Below are positions 46,303-59,291 of a stretch of 64,000 nt of DNA, in pieces. Each line of letters opens with the position of its first letter. Position 1 is the first letter of the stretch. The notes beneath the pieces are model-generated. The model was not told the origin of the DNA, ran no database searches, and worked only from the letters and a program-made list of their open reading frames with translations. Both the position numbers and the translations under genes were made by a program. Source of the DNA: Ophioderma brevispina (taxonomy: Eukaryota; Echinodermata; Ophiuroidea; Amphilepidida; Ophiodermatidae); contig JAMKCH010014212.1 of assembly GCA_023653785.1 (NCBI GenBank), positions 62,001-126,000 on the forward strand. Direction: 5' to 3'.

Positions 46303-46671
46303 GATTAACTCGTAAGTTTTGCCATAACTTTAATCAGGACAATTGTATATTACATGAATATCTTAGACTCTTACTCCCCGATATTTTAAAACCACCAAAG
46401 GTTACAGACCGGTAAAACTGGTGCATTGCGTGGGGAAAATGCACACGACGTGCGTTTTCTTTTCTGCTAAACGCCATTGTCGTCGTATGCTGAATTATGT
46501 CGCGGCGACATTAATTATAAAAATCGTTCTGTGTACCCATAGACCGCTGATTGGTTTCTTAATATTTAAGGTGAGGGCTTTGGTATATAAAAGCTTACAA
46601 CCATGACAAAAACATCCGATTGTGAAAAATCTGGAGGGCGCACCATTTTTCAATGGCAGTGGTCTCTTTAA
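46303..46671 (+). mobile_element. TTAA-flanked MITE, family 2, copy 3 (5' truncated)
   Basis: Matches the right-hand two thirds of the 21.06 kb copy: 'tttgccataactttaat', 'acatgaatatcttagactctta', 'ggttacagaccggtaaaac', 'ggcgacattaattataaaa', 'ggtgagggct', and the end 'cagtggtctctTTAA' at 46,668-46,671. The left end is missing. Confidence 0.75.
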
Positions 46672-47689
46672 TTTCACCCATTGTATTTGATTGAATGAGC
46701 TGATTCATTATTGATAAACATAGCACAGTGGATTGGTGAAAGAATTGTGACACGTGATGTACCAATTTGTACCATTTTAGCTTGACGGATGGGGGGATGC
46801 AAGGTTACACGTAGGAGCAAATCTTCCAATTCCAATCTTGTAAAACCATACCAAATTGTTTCCGGCAGGTTATAAGGATTCCAGCTATGTAAAATTGCCC
46901 AATACGCAACCATGGTTGGAGTTATGGAGTCAAAATGCTAAATATAGCAACGCAGGTCAAACTTCTGGTGTGCAGGCAGCCTGGCATAACAAAAAATAAA
47001 GTTGCTCCCATTTTGGTAAGAAATGTCTCAAATTATCAGTTGGCAAACAGCATATAAGAATAATTTGGACCTATTCACATGTTTGTAGCCGAGGCAGGTA
47101 TAAGACAGGCCACTATTAAGTCACCATTGGTCATCAATGGCACTGGATTTACATATAGGGCTCGAAGCTTATTTGGTTCCCATAGCATGATAAAATAAAC
47201 CAGATGGATGAAAAAAACTGTTTCCTTGATGAACAATTGACTTCACGTTTATCAAGTTGAGCAACTTACTTGTTTTTATCTTGGAAAAATTCAAATGGAC
47301 CTTTTTTGCTAATTTGACCATAAATCCAAAGTCGTACATCAACAAAACTATGCATATTTGGTCTGTAACCAGAGACGAACAAATTTGTTTACCTACAACC
47401 ACTTCGAGCAAGGTTAGGCTTCACATCATGCCAAATGTAACCCTTCATTCCCTTCATCGTGAAACATGTCTCAGCTGCGATTTTGTCCGGTAACTCGTAA
47501 TTAAATTGTGAAATTAAACTATTCACTTTTAACATATGCCAAATTTCAGAGCGCGGTTTATCAAAAAAAGCAAAATGCCACAATTTGTCCACGAATTGCC
47601 TCGTAACTTATTTTTTACTACGTTACCCTTTCAAACGTTGGAATGGGAATGAACATTACTTTCAAAATATGCCTCCTTAAATGCCAATG
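46672..47689. other. No gene seen
   Basis: 46,790-46,985 again resembles the 4.4 kb arm in order of phrases ('caaggttacac', 'ggttataaggattcca', 'ttggagttatggagtcaaaa', 'ggtgtgca'). The rest (47,000-47,690) has 67-80 codon frames on both strands without domains. Confidence 0.45.
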
Positions 47690-48960
47690 CATCTTTGGCG
47701 GGTTTCCAGGGCAACAGTAATTGCTTTGATGACCTTAACGGATTCAAATCATGTTTACAAATGTCACACCATGTGCTACCTGATGCTATTGGTGTAAATA
47801 ACTCAAGAGTTATTGTCTGACAACTATTTTCTTACTTTAGCCATCACAGCTTAGTGGACACTGGTTACCATGGCAACCATTAAAGATATTGCTATTTCCT
47901 GACTTTGTACTTTGTTATGTATATTAACGAACCCCAAATAACTGAGCCATTCTGTGCCATTAAGGGGCACGGAAAAAAATAGGTTAAATCCATCCCGGCA
48001 CTCTTCAACATGCTGAAAATCACCGTTTTTATGCATCTTTGAGGCACGTTTCCATGGCAACAAGTAAGTGCTATGATAGGTTTACTAAAATTGTCATACA
48101 ATGTGCAGGTACATGATATGTGGAAATAACTTCCAAAAGTTATGGCCTATAACTCTGTTTCTACTTTAGTCATTCACAGCTGTAGGGGTTACGGGTTACC
48201 ATGGCAAACCATTAAAATATTGCTATTTCCTGACTTTACCTGACTGTATGGGTACTTTGTGATGTACAAGAACCGTAAAATCACTTGAGTCATTTTGTCA
48301 AGATCAAAAAAAAGGGGCACAACTAAGTTGAATCGTCCCTTAACTATTCAACATGCTAAAAAGCACCGTTTTTTAGCTTTTGGGGGGAAAAATTGCGGAA
48401 TTTTTTAGCTATTTACTAAAATGTAACAAAAAAACAAAAAGGTTTTTCAAAACTTTCCTCAAAAATGACCAGCATGATGTCTTTCAAGAAACAAAATTAG
48501 CTCAATTCATCATGTTATATGTTTGGATAAATATTTTAAAAAGCAAATACCAACCTACTAAATTTTGACACATAAAATGCCATTTATTACCTTAAAAAAG
48601 CTATAACTACCCAATTACAACAAATTACACGATTTAAGAATCACACATTCTTATAAAACTATTCGTTGTTATAGAGGATTAATAATTATAGGACCATTGG
48701 GATTTCAGGTTATTGAAATTATGACTCAAAAAGTGTTACCCTACCCCTAAAACAATGGCCCCAAATCGCCCCAGTTGGGGTCAACAGTGAAATTGATTAA
48801 AATCGACCTGTAGCAAAACTTTTTGCCCTCGTTGCAGTTTTTTTTATTGAAAACTAATGGATCTTGACAGGCTCTAACCTAAAAAAAAACAGGCTTCACT
48901 TCTAGTCGGTGAGTGGCAGGTAACTCAAAAAATAGAGCACTTACAGAGATTTAGTCCTTG
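47690..48960 (+). repeat. Right inverted arm (pair with 40.86-42.05 kb)
   Basis: Contains 'ggttaccatggcaacc', 'cctgactttacctgact', 'cgtcccttaactattcaacatgctaaaaa', 'atgaccagcatgatg' and 'aacaatggccccaaatcgccc'. As in the left arm, the 'accatggcaa' to 'caacatgct' stretch is duplicated inside (47,830-48,060 and 48,170-48,370). Its right part is also the start of the tandem duplication described next. Confidence 0.75.
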
Positions 48961-51338
48961 ACTAAATTCCTGTGAGCAGGAGTTGCGTGTAATTATTCTT
49001 CTGTCGTTTTTGAAGCCGAAAAAGTGCTGGAATTCAAATAAAGATCCAAATAATTGTGGAAGATTAGAAATAGTGGTGATTATCTTGGACTGCTATCACT
49101 GGGGTTATTATCGTCGAGGGATTTTATTTAACCTTGTCGTCTGAACTGCTGGACAAAAGTTACCTGCAGGACTAAGAAGAAGATTCCAAGGGATTATAAT
49201 GGGCACTTGTATGTGTCATTTGAAGTCTTCGCGGGTTGGTGAGGACATATCACGTTGAACTGCAACGCTTCTGTGGACATACTGGACATTCTTGGGGACA
49301 TTAGGCATCAATCTGTTAAATTGCTGTGTAATGTGTTAATTATAGTAATTGTTTTGGGCACATACACAAATTCTTGAACCAATTCAAGTAAAGATCATTA
49401 AAAATCTGTTCTATATATATCCTTTAGATTTCATTTGCTTGCACAAGGCTCATTATTTGTGTTTGAAGGTATTTGACCTAAACGTCTACGGAGACGTCTA
49501 TAACAGTACCAACATGACCTAGTACGGACAGGAATATCGGATATACATGATTTGCTACCAAGGACAGCTACGGTCATCTTTTTCCGTTGATAACCAAATA
49601 TGAGTACCCACATACTAGGAATGATATAAAGTTCGTTATGTCAGCAAAACTGTCCAAATTTACACAGTACATAGCGCAGAATAGGGGGAAAATCTTTTTT
49701 CACCAAGAAAGTATCCATTCATTGTGTGTTTGCCTCTACGTGATTGGACTGATGGACTAGTATTATACTCAGAGCGTTTTGAGTGCTATAATAATATTTT
49801 GAGTCAGTAAAACTGAAAAATATCATTTTCCCACCCTAATTCGAGTATTTCATTACTGTCCTAGGACGGTATAGTGTGAATGTTGGTACTTATTGATACC
49901 AATGGAAAGAAGAACATATGATATTAGATAGTAAAAATTATATTGAATCGAATGTCAGCAACGAAATTAAGTGCAGTGTCCCCCCTATTAGGGAGTTTTG
50001 TTACAAAAATGGGTTCAGTAGATAGAGGGTTGAATAGTGCGATACAGTCCAGGCAGCCCTGGATGGAATCAGTGATAGTTGTGATTTGGATCAACGTACT
50101 TTGCTGTGCGAATTTTAGTGCTAAAAGAGATATGGTCTGGCAGGACCATTAGTCCGGGCTCCATGGACGAAAACGGAATAAAGCCTGAAAACTATGTGCG
50201 TGAAGAGTCAACTGAATCGAGTGCCCTATCATCACCGTTGTAGGCGGACTGTGAGTCGGAGGGACTAGTCTACTGCCAGACCGGTTTCTTTGTTAGAGAG
50301 TAACCATTGTCCGGCGCGTATATTCTAGGTCCGGGACAATGGTGAACAATAGGGTTATCGATTCAGTTGACTCTTTACGCGACATTAGTTCACGCTTATT
50401 CCGTTATCGTCTATGGAGCCCCGGACTTGCCCCACGGGGGACTATGATCTGCTTTCACACCGTTACCCATTACAACAAGCTTCACGCGAGCAGTGACAAA
50501 CAACTATAATTATGGAAATGAGTCATACACTATCTTCTATTTACATATTTCTCTCAGCCAATACCGCGCGCCGGCGACTCGTGGCGTCGTTAATGACAGT
50601 AAAAATGCTCAGTTCTATAATAATAAACATTACATGCATAAACATTACATGCAATGAATCACGAAGGGACCTGCCAGCACGAGGGTGAATACCTATGTAA
50701 ACATACGCACGCCCGAAGGCTACGGCGGTCCGGTTAGTACCTAGCCTGTGTTTCTAAAATTGAAAAAAAAAAAAAAAGTTTTGCGTAATTGAACCGTGTT
50801 TGAAAAAATTCTCAAAACTGGAAACATATCGAAAGGCAGTATGGGAAAAAGGATGTACCAGGAGGGAGATTGCGTGTCACTTTTCCGTGTCTGCGAGCAC
50901 CGACGTACACGACCAAAAACGTTCAATTTTCTCGCTAGGGTCTATAGGTTCAGACCCAAATAGAAAATATTCAAAACAAAAACATAGTAGTTACGGACCC
51001 CTCTGATGTAAAACCTCCATAGAAGCCTTCGTTTCGGAGATATTTGAGGCTTTAAGTTCATTACACCCACCCATGCGCTAGACGGATGGTATCGTTAGTC
51101 TCTCGCGCAGTACCAAATTTAGATAATTCTTTCGCGGTCTGTCACCACAGATACACCGTGGGAAATACTCACCGGACCGCCGTACTCCGAAGGCGGGCAG
51201 TGCAGTAAAGGTAGGAAAGGCATCATGCAAAAATTACTAATTCAAACCGAGGAGAGCATAAGCTTGTTACGCAGCCATTTTTCAGTTAATTAACGAATGT
51301 TCCAGAACTGAGAGACGGGGGTATAAGCGCAAGTGGAT
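48388..51338 (+). repeat. Tandem duplication ~2.95 kb, copy A
   Basis: Runs from 'ggggaaaaattgcggaattttttagc' to 'agaactgagagacgggggtataagc'. All landmarks recur in the same order in copy B 2.96 kb downstream, including the hairpin module at 50.14-50.43 kb, 'aataaacattacatgcata', 'cgcccgaaggctacggcggtccggttagtac' (long match) and the poly(A) at 50,762-50,775. Copies differ mostly by one- and two-base gaps. No gene; the 60-70 codon frames are not conserved between copies. Confidence 0.85.
50141..50430. repeat. Modular hairpin repeat (CATAGTCCGG family), in copy A
   Basis: Arms at about 50,141-50,240 and 50,330-50,428, pairing through 'agtccgggctccat', 'acggaataaagc', 'gaagagtcaactgaatcgagtg' on one side and 'tcgattcagttgactctt', 'cgcttattccgtta', 'tatggagccccgga' on the other. 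Same element as 53.1 kb, more damaged. Confidence 0.75.
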
Positions 51339-51344
51339 TTTAGC

Positions 51345-54275
51345 ATTTTTGGGGAAAATTGCGTAATTTTTTAGCTATTTACTAAAAATGTAACAAAAAG
51401 TGGGTTTTCAAACTTTCCCAAAAACTGACCAGCATTATTGTCTTCTACAAGAAACAAAATTAGCTCAATTCATCATGTATATGTTATGGATAACATATTT
51501 TAAAAAGCAAAATACCAACATTTACTAAATTTTGACCCAAAAATGCCATTTATTACCTTAAAATAGCTATAACTACTCAATTAAACCAAATATAGATTTA
51601 AGAATCACACATAAAACTATTTGTTGTTTATAGAGGATAATAATTATAGGACCATTGGGATTCAGGTTTTGAAATTATGCTCAAAAGTGTTACCCCTACC
51701 CCTAAAACAATGGCCCCAAAATCGCCCAGTTGGGGCATACAGTGAAATGATAAAATCGACTGTAGCAAAACTTTTGCCCTCGTTGCAGATTTTTTTATTA
51801 TTGAAAACTAATGTATCATGACAGGCTCTAACTAAAAAACATTGCTTCAACTTTCTAGTAGGTGAGTGCAGGTAACTCAAAAACTAGAGCACTTACAGAG
51901 ATTTAGTCCTTGACTATAATTCCATGTGAGCAGAGTTGCTGTAATTATTCTACTGTCGTCTTTGAAGCCGAAAGTGCTGGGAATCAAAATAAGATTCCAA
52001 ATTAATTGTGGACAGATAGAAATCGTGGTGATTATCTTGGACTGATATACTGTGGATTTATTATCGTCGAGGGACTTAATTTAACCTTGTCGTCTTGAAC
52101 TGCTGGACAAAAGTTACCTTCAGGACTAAGAAGATTCCAATGGAATTATAATTGTGACTTTGTATGCTGTCATTTTGAAGTCTTCGCTGTGAGGACATAT
52201 CATCGTTGAACTGCAACGCTTCTTGTGGACATTACTGGACATTCTTGGGGACATTAGGTATCAATCTGTTAAATTGTGTGTAATTGTGTAATTATATGTA
52301 ATTTTGTTTTGGACATACCAAATTCTTGAACCAAATCAAGTAAAGATCATTAAAATCTGTTCTATTATATATAATTTAGATCATTTGTGCACAAGGCTCA
52401 TTTATTTGTGTTTGAAAGGTATTTCTGACCTTAAACGTCTACGAGACGTCATAACAGTACCAACATGCCTAGTACGGCACAGGAATATCAGATATACATG
52501 ATTTTGCTACCAATGGACAGCTACGGTCATCTTCTTTCCGTTGATACCAAAATGAGTACCAACATATCTAGAATTTCATAAAGTTCGTATGTCAGCAAAA
52601 CTGTCAATTTCCACAGTACATAGTGCAGAATAGGGGAAATTCATTTTTTCACCAAGAAAGTATCCCATTTTCATGTGTGTTTGCCTCTACTTGATGGAAA
52701 CTGATGACTAGTATTATACTCAGAGCGTTTTAGTGCTATAATAATGTTTTTGAGTCAGTAAAACTGAAAAATATCAATTTTCCACCCTATATCGAGTATT
52801 TTCATACTTTTTCCTCATGACGTCATAGTGTGAATGTTGGTACTTATTTTGATACCAATGGAAAGAAGAAACCCTAAGATATTATGTAGTAAAAAAATTA
52901 TATGAATCGAATGTTCAGCAACGAAAATTATAGTGCAGTGTCACCCCCCTCTTCGGGAGTTTTGTTACCAAAAATGGTTCAGGTAGACGAGGGTTGTATA
53001 TAAGTGCGAACTAGTCCAGGCAGCCCTGGAATCTAGTATAGCTTGTGATATTGGATCACTGTACTTGCTGTGCGAATTTTAGTGTAAAAAGAGATATGGT
53101 CTGGCAGGAACCATAGTCCGGGCTCCATAGACGACAACGGAATAAAGCGTGAAACTAATGTTGCGTGAAGAGTCAACTGAATCGAGTGCCCTATTCATCA
53201 CCGTTGTAGGCGGACTGTGAGTCCGGAGGACTATGTCTCCTGCCAGACCGGTGTAGAAGTAACCATTGTCCGGCGTACTCATAGTCCGGGAACAATGGTG
53301 AACAATAGGGCAATCGATTCAGTTGACTCTTTACGCGACATTAGTTTCACGCTTTATTCCGTTATCGTCTATGGAGCCCCGGACTATGGCTCCCACCGGA
53401 CTATATCTGCTTTCACACCGGTACTCCATTACAACAAGCTTCCACGCGAGCAGTGACAAACTATAATTAGGATGATGTCATACACTAGTCTATTTACATA
53501 TTTCTCTCAGCCAATTACCGCGCGCCGGCGAGCTCTGGCGTTAATGAAGTAATGCATAAACATTACAATGCATAAACATTACAATGCATGATCACGAAGT
53601 GACCTCCAGCACGAGGGTGAATTCCTATGTAAACACTACGCACGCCCGAAGGCTACGGCGGTCCGGTTAGTACGTAATCCTGTTTCTAAAATTGAAAAAA
53701 AAAAAAGTTTGCGTAAATTGAAACCAGTGTTTGAAAATTCTCAAAACTGGAAAAATATCGAAAGGCATTATGGGAAAAATGGATGTACCCGTAGAGATTG
53801 CGTGTTCACTTTTCCGTGTCTGCGAGCACCGAAGTACCCGACAAAAACGTTCAATTTTCTCGCTAGGTTCTATAGGTTCAGACCCAACTACGACACATAT
53901 TCAAAACAAAACATAGTAACGGACCCTCTGATGTAAAAACCTCCATAGAATCCCTTCGTTTTCCGGAGATATTTGAGCCTTAAGTTTCATTTACACACAT
54001 TCGCTTATGACGGACTGGTAACGTTCGTCGCTCGCGCAGTACCATTTAGATAATAATCTTCGCAGTCTGTCAAAACAGACTACACCGGGGAAATACTCAC
54101 CGTCCCGGGCCGGAACCCCACAAAGAAGGCCCGTGCAGTACATGGAGCAAGGCATCATGCAAAATACTACTCAACCGATGAGAGCATTGCATCTTGTTAC
54201 AGACTTCCGCCATTATTTCACTAAAGTAATCGAATTTCCAGAACTGAGAGACGGGGTATAAAACTCAAGTGGAAT
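51345..54275 (+). repeat. Tandem duplication ~2.95 kb, copy B
   Basis: Second copy of the unit starting 'ggggaaaattgcgtaattttttagc' and ending 'agaactgagagacggggtataaaactcaagtgg'. It starts within 15 bp of the end of copy A, so the two are head-to-tail. Copy B has fewer disrupting gaps in its internal palindromes, and looks closer to the ancestral form. Confidence 0.85.
53095..53410. repeat. Modular hairpin repeat (CATAGTCCGG family), in copy B
   Basis: Arms at about 53,108-53,205 and 53,295-53,395, pairing almost without interruption over 'catagtccggg.ctccatagacga.aacggaataaagcgtgaaactaatg' and 'gagtcaactgaatcga'. The centre (53,215-53,285) holds the GGCAGGAGAYATAGTCC module also found at 34.8 and 62.0 kb. 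Open frames across it are antisense duplicates of each other, as expected of a hairpin. Confidence 0.8.
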
Positions 54276-55588
54276 CCCAATACAGCATTTAATGTTGAAG
54301 TCGGTTTAAGCATCTTTTTGGTAGTTTTTTTCGACATTGTTTTCGGTGTAGACCATGTGGGGTTTATAAGTCAAGGCAGAGAGGGGCACGTTGGCACGTA
54401 GTTTTGGCCCGTACCATTACAAAGGGGTGGATGATAGTATATGCTTAGAAACATAATGTTTTGGTCACGAAAATATAAATAACTCGTAATGCCGAAGAAC
54501 TAGCCGATTTTTGCTGCAAGCAAAAACCGGTAGTGTTATCACCAATATTGAAGAAAAGGAGACTATGGATTTTATTGGGATCAAACAGCAAACAGAGTCA
54601 TTGACAGCAGGAATGCTGTCCAAAGTCCAGGGGAGTGGGGTCGGTAAAGATACAGGAAGCCGTTCTTCACTGGAATGTAGGAAATCAAAACATTCTCTGA
54701 AGAAAAAAAGAGGTATTCATGTCGCCCGTAGGGGCAATTACTGCCACAAGGGCAAAGTCCTTCAGGACACTATCATCTCTACTAAACCCCTTCAACAGCC
54801 TTTTTTTTTTTTAATAGCCCTCTCCATTTCTTTAGTAAGTTTTATTTGATTCGGATTTGTTCAGACACGCGACGGGCGCCCGAAGTTCTCTGAATAAGGA
54901 GCTATTGTCCTCCTTGTTTTACCCAAGAAAGATTTCCTGCAATCAGTAATATCTAATCCTAGGGGTAAATTAAAGGGTTTTCATTTCAACAGGGCTACTA
55001 CTGGTAATTCGGGTATAGATCCAATCTAATGGCAATAAGGGACTACCTTCTTAGCAATATCCTCAACAATGGGAAGACTTTTTTTCTTCTGCTCTGCAAC
55101 AGGTGAACTTGTGTTTGAACTTAGTTGGCACATTGGCAAAATAAATTAATTTTAGAGTCTGTAGTTGAAAAATATTCAAGCCCATGTAACATTTTTTTTA
55201 AAAATTTTTTTAAGTTTATTGTTCGATTTTGTTCAGTCATGCACGCTTAAAGATCCAACGAGGAAAACATTCTATTCTACGGCCTTCTTTTTAAATTCAT
55301 ACAACAAACTAAGGACAATTTTTAACATTTTAACAAAAAATCTTAAAAAATACAAACTATGGGAACGACACGCAAATGTTTTTCTTTTTTCTTGTCTCAA
55401 TTTAGTTACAAACATTTCCCAAATAAGACTATAAAACCATACAACATTAATATAATTAACAATGCACCACCCTTCCACTTAATAAACAGATTAAAAAAAG
55501 AAACGAAAAAAGGCCAATCAGAAATTTACATTTAGAAATTCGGCACTCGTAACCTCGACCTTTATCTTAACATATTCATTTGGAGTTA
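54276..55588. other. No supported gene
   Basis: A 112-codon plus frame (54,511-54,849) has mixed composition ('KQQTESLTAGMLSKVQGS', 'KKKRGIHVARRGNYC') but no domain I recognise, and ends in a hydrophobic tail encoded by a poly(T) run. The rest is AT-rich with a T-run at 54,801-54,812. Confidence 0.4.
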
Positions 55589-55727
55589 TTAGAGATGTTA
55601 GGGATTTTTTGGTTCACTTTCTTCCAAAAGCACCAAATTTGGCCCCTATGGTTGCTTGACCATACTCTTTTTCTGATGGGCGCCAAAAATGGCGCCCCCA
55701 ACCCTGGAGTCATGGCCGCCATACACA

Positions 55728-56230
55728 AAATTGCAAATGTAACTATAAATGGCTATAACTCATATTTGATACCACTATTTAGGTTTTTTGTCCGAGAATC
55801 CAGTTCATGTATCTTAATTATGAAGGTCAGTTCATACTTTAAAGTTGACTTAAATGTCATTTTTGGGTCAAAATTCCAAATGGCCGGCATAAAAAATGCA
55901 ACTTAAGTATAAAATTCTATAAAACCATAAATGTTATCTAATGTGAGAATTTTTTTGGTCAGAGAGCTAATTTCAAGCAATCTTATAATAGGTCAAGTTC
56001 GTCCTTTAATTTGACTTAAAGTTTCATTTTGGGTCAATCTAAATGGCCGGCCCATAAAATGCGGGAAAAATTGCAAATGTAATTATAGAAATGGCTAAAC
56101 TCCATAATGAAACTCCTTTTAGGTTTGTTGGTCCGAAGGTCAGTTTCATGTTATGTTAATTATATTGATCAAGTTCATCCATCGAAGTCGACTTAAAGGT
56201 CATTTTGTGGTCAAAAAAAATCTATTTTTC
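55728..56230 (+). repeat. Three diverged ~165-bp tandem units
   Basis: Units begin near 55,728, 55,906 and 56,067. Each runs 'aaattgcaaatgtaa.tataaatggct', '..tttaggttttttg', 'aggtcaagttc.tc', 'gacttaaaggtcatttttgggtcaa' and 'atggccggc.taaaa.tgc'. The 108-codon frame at 55,580 is a by-product of the first unit. Confidence 0.6.
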
Positions 56231-57079
56231 ATCAAAGGCGCATGAAAATCGGTTTCTAGGACATTTGTATGACACAATACGTCTTTAGGGTCAAGTATCA
56301 ACTGTTCCTATCTAACCGTAACTACTACTACTGCACTACTTACTACTACAAAACAATGGGTGCCAAATTTAAGTACACAGGCTAAGTGGAACAAAAAATT
56401 TAATGATGTGCAGCTTTAGATGAAGTTTAATAATAAATAAGCAAGGTGATGATGAAACAGTTTCTTGCTTGAAAATGACAATAATAATAACTGCTGTCCA
56501 TAATCCAGCCCAACAACGTGGCTTGTTGACAGCATTGCTCAGCCACTGTGTGCGCTAATGCATTGTGAATGCCCGACTTTCTTTTTCCTGATCTCAAGGA
56601 CCCTCGTCAAGCAGGCTTGGTTGGTTTTTTCTTTCTTTGTCTTTTTCTGACTCGAACCCAAAAAACTGTACAGTCGGGGGCAATCCGAGACGGAACTGAA
56701 GGTGAGAGAAAAGGTTGTGTGCGTTTAAAAGTTCATATTTTGCCACTGTCGCGCCGCAGTCCTTCGTACCTTTTTTCTTTGGGTCCGGTTTAGACAATGA
56801 TTTAAATGTTTTTCCGCTTTATAGTATCGGATACTGGTTGTAAAACCATTTCGAGCCTTTCTTTCACATATTCGTCGGCATGAGGCTTGACCATTTTCAC
56901 AGATTTGAGATAGTGAAGTAGCGACAGCTTCTTCCCTTACACTCTGTGTCTTAGTGCTACAAGCGCCTGATTTGTAACAAAGAAAGGAATAGCCCACTGT
57001 TATAGCACTGTCCTTTCAAACGTGACTTGCAGGCTGTGCCCTTCCTCATGAGAGCGTTCGATACAGATGGTGGGTCGGC
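56231..57079. other. No gene seen
   Basis: Contains a short 'actactact' tract (56,325-56,348). Frames of 74-90 codons on both strands near 56,569-56,997 show no domain. It may hold unrecognisable upstream LINE sequence. Confidence 0.4.
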
Positions 57080-57249
57080 AATTTGCTAAAATTCCTCAAA
57101 ATCGCGCGCGCAATCAGGTCCCGGGCCAGCATAATTTTACCATCTTCAAGGGTTCTCATAGAGCCCTGCTGCTCCCCATGTGTCGGAGGGTTTTGTTGGA
57201 CTGTTCATGGGCTTTGATTGCAACCGATCGTAAATCTTTGTGAAACTGG

Positions 57250-58500
57250 GTCCCCATGAGTTTCTACCATGATGTTGCCTTACCAACCAGTCCTTACCCA
57301 GATCTGGAGGAGGGCTACTATCAATCATCGCCTCCCCCAAACCAAACAGCTGTCGAACCCCTAAGAATACTCTGCCCAATACATAACGGTGTGTTTCCTC
57401 AAACTCCTTGATAGGATGATCCTGGCCCGGTCTGTAGCCCGTCGGCCGAACACACCCTCGTGCCTGACGAACAACCAGGATTTTATGCGTGGCCGGAGCA
57501 CTGTACCAGATTGTAAAACTCACAATGATATTGAGGAAAGCTTTGAAAATGTTCCGTAAGCAGGCGTCATCTTGGTGGCCTCTTACTGCAGCATACGACC
57601 TCATGTGTGCACCATGGCCGGCACCAGGGCTTCTCAGTACCATCCTGGATCGTCACCTGTACAATTCATATGTAAGATGCTTGCACCCCGTAGCTTTATT
57701 CGCAAGACCAGTGATGGGCAGACCAGTCGACTGCATCGTCTGTGGAACGGAGTACCACAAGGAATCTGTACTGGCCGGCCCAGCTGTTTCACTTGTTTTC
57801 GCTCAAAACAACATCTAGACAATATGGCTTAAACGGGACGGCCGACGACCTTTGCCCTTCCTCGCATCCACTCGGACAGCAGCTGGACAGAAGTAGACAA
57901 TTAAACACTTACTGGCATATATGGCCATACCTGCACCATACTCTCAAGGTAGGCCTGGAGCATCAGTTGCACCGTGCCGGCGCTTCGGAGAGAACACCAC
58001 AAGGACGACAACTAGTGAATACACGGGGCTCTGCTGTGACAACATTACTGCTGCCTACCACTGTCCAGGAATCACACTAGAACCTCTGCAGTCAGAGACT
58101 GTGCTCTCGTCGACCCTTCTGACGACGCGCTGCTAAACTCTCCAGCTCCACTTTCAAGATCTTACCGACACGAATACCGCCTGGCTGGATACTTCAGGAC
58201 AACCAACTCCCTATCTATCACCTAATGACAAAAGAAAAACTACCACCTGTACAATCTCCACGGAATGGTTCCCTTAGTCCGGATTCGCACGGAGTCGGTC
58301 GCTTCAACACACTATCACCGATGGTGCCTGCGGGGCCATCTCATCAGCTCTTTCAGCCTGCCAATGTGGCTATCCGTCACAGACTGTGGATCACATTGTC
58401 TACAGAGTTTCCTACCTTTCGTCCCACCGGTGACATGACTTTTCACCCAACCAAGCACATGAGCTGGCTCCACCGGCGTCCGACACATATTTAGCTGCTG
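57250..58500 (+). pseudogene. LINE reverse transcriptase relic, heavily frameshifted
   Basis: Translated piecewise on the plus strand. Near 57,385 'CFLKLLDRMILARSVARRPN' fits '.YKLLER(M/I)I..R'. Then 'NQDFMRGRSTVPDCKT' near 57,465 fits 'NQAGFR.GRS..DQ', and 'SSWWPLTAAYDLMC' near 57,570 fits RT motif A 'VFVDLTAAYD.V'. 'RLHRLWNGVPQGICTG' near 57,730 fits motif B 'GVPQGSVLAP', and 'NGTADDLCPSSHPLGQQLDR' near 57,833 fits motif C 'YADDLC.A' with Tyr lost. A C-terminal 'CQCGYPSQTVDHIV' near 58,355 fits the zinc-like tail. Motif order and spacing are those of a non-LTR RT (Jockey-like or similar). Stops and frameshifts every 30-100 codons show it is dead. GC content is higher than in the flanks. The 165-codon minus-strand frame over it is an antisense shadow. 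Confidence 0.8.
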
Positions 58501-59291
58501 CCCCAGCCGTCATACGCAAGCAGAAAGATTCCGATACATCTCACGGCCGTTCTGAAGCTTGAATATGGTGTTTGTCAACGTCATAATGTTCTATCAAGCT
58601 ATAATTTGAGGCGCATATGATGCGGACAAAGGCGGAGATGCATACCTTTTCAACCTCTTCTAATCACAAATCACAAACCTCGCTCAGCAGGCGCGGCGGA
58701 GTCCTCGCAAGCGCACAAATAAACACTGATGTATAATAATGCATCACCGAACTGTGGTGTGCGTCAAATCTACGGAGCAGACGCAGTCTGCACATTAATT
58801 TAAGTTTTGTTAGGTCTTTGCCCAAGCTCTTTAGATTTGCAATCAACAAACATTATTTGCTACTTTGGGGGAGGTTAAGCCTGGTCTGGCCTTTTCACAT
58901 ATTATACAATACATCGGATTAACTAGATGCGAATGTTCCAGATTACCTAAGTTTATTTTTGGACAGTTTCAGAGAGTTTTCTTCTCTCTTTGTCTAGCTT
59001 CTTCTCTTTTCTCGTTTTGACACGAGAACTACTACAGTAACCCTGCATTTTATTGTGATATTTACTTGAGCGTTGCTGCAGATACTTAGCCAATCTTTAA
59101 AACTGACTGATTGTAATCAATTGATACCTTAAGGGTAGTTTTGTTGTCATTGATCATTCCAGTCCATTGAGATCGTTCTCATTGATAAATCCCCTTGGTC
59201 CTTGGGAGTTTGTAAGGCTTCTTCGGTGTTGTCTATTTGACAAAGACAGTAGAGTCCCCAACTCCGGAGAAGCCATCGTTATCATTATGTA
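58501..59291. other. No gene seen
   Basis: Spacer between LINE relic and MITE; AT-rich, short frames only. Confidence 0.5.

Noticed and set aside
54511..54849. 112-codon plus frame
   Set aside because: No domain; hydrophobic end comes from a T-run; no splice support seen.
57146..57643. 165-codon open frame on the minus strand
   Set aside because: It is antisense to clear plus-strand RT motifs (GRS box, TAAYD, GVPQG) and has no domain of its own.
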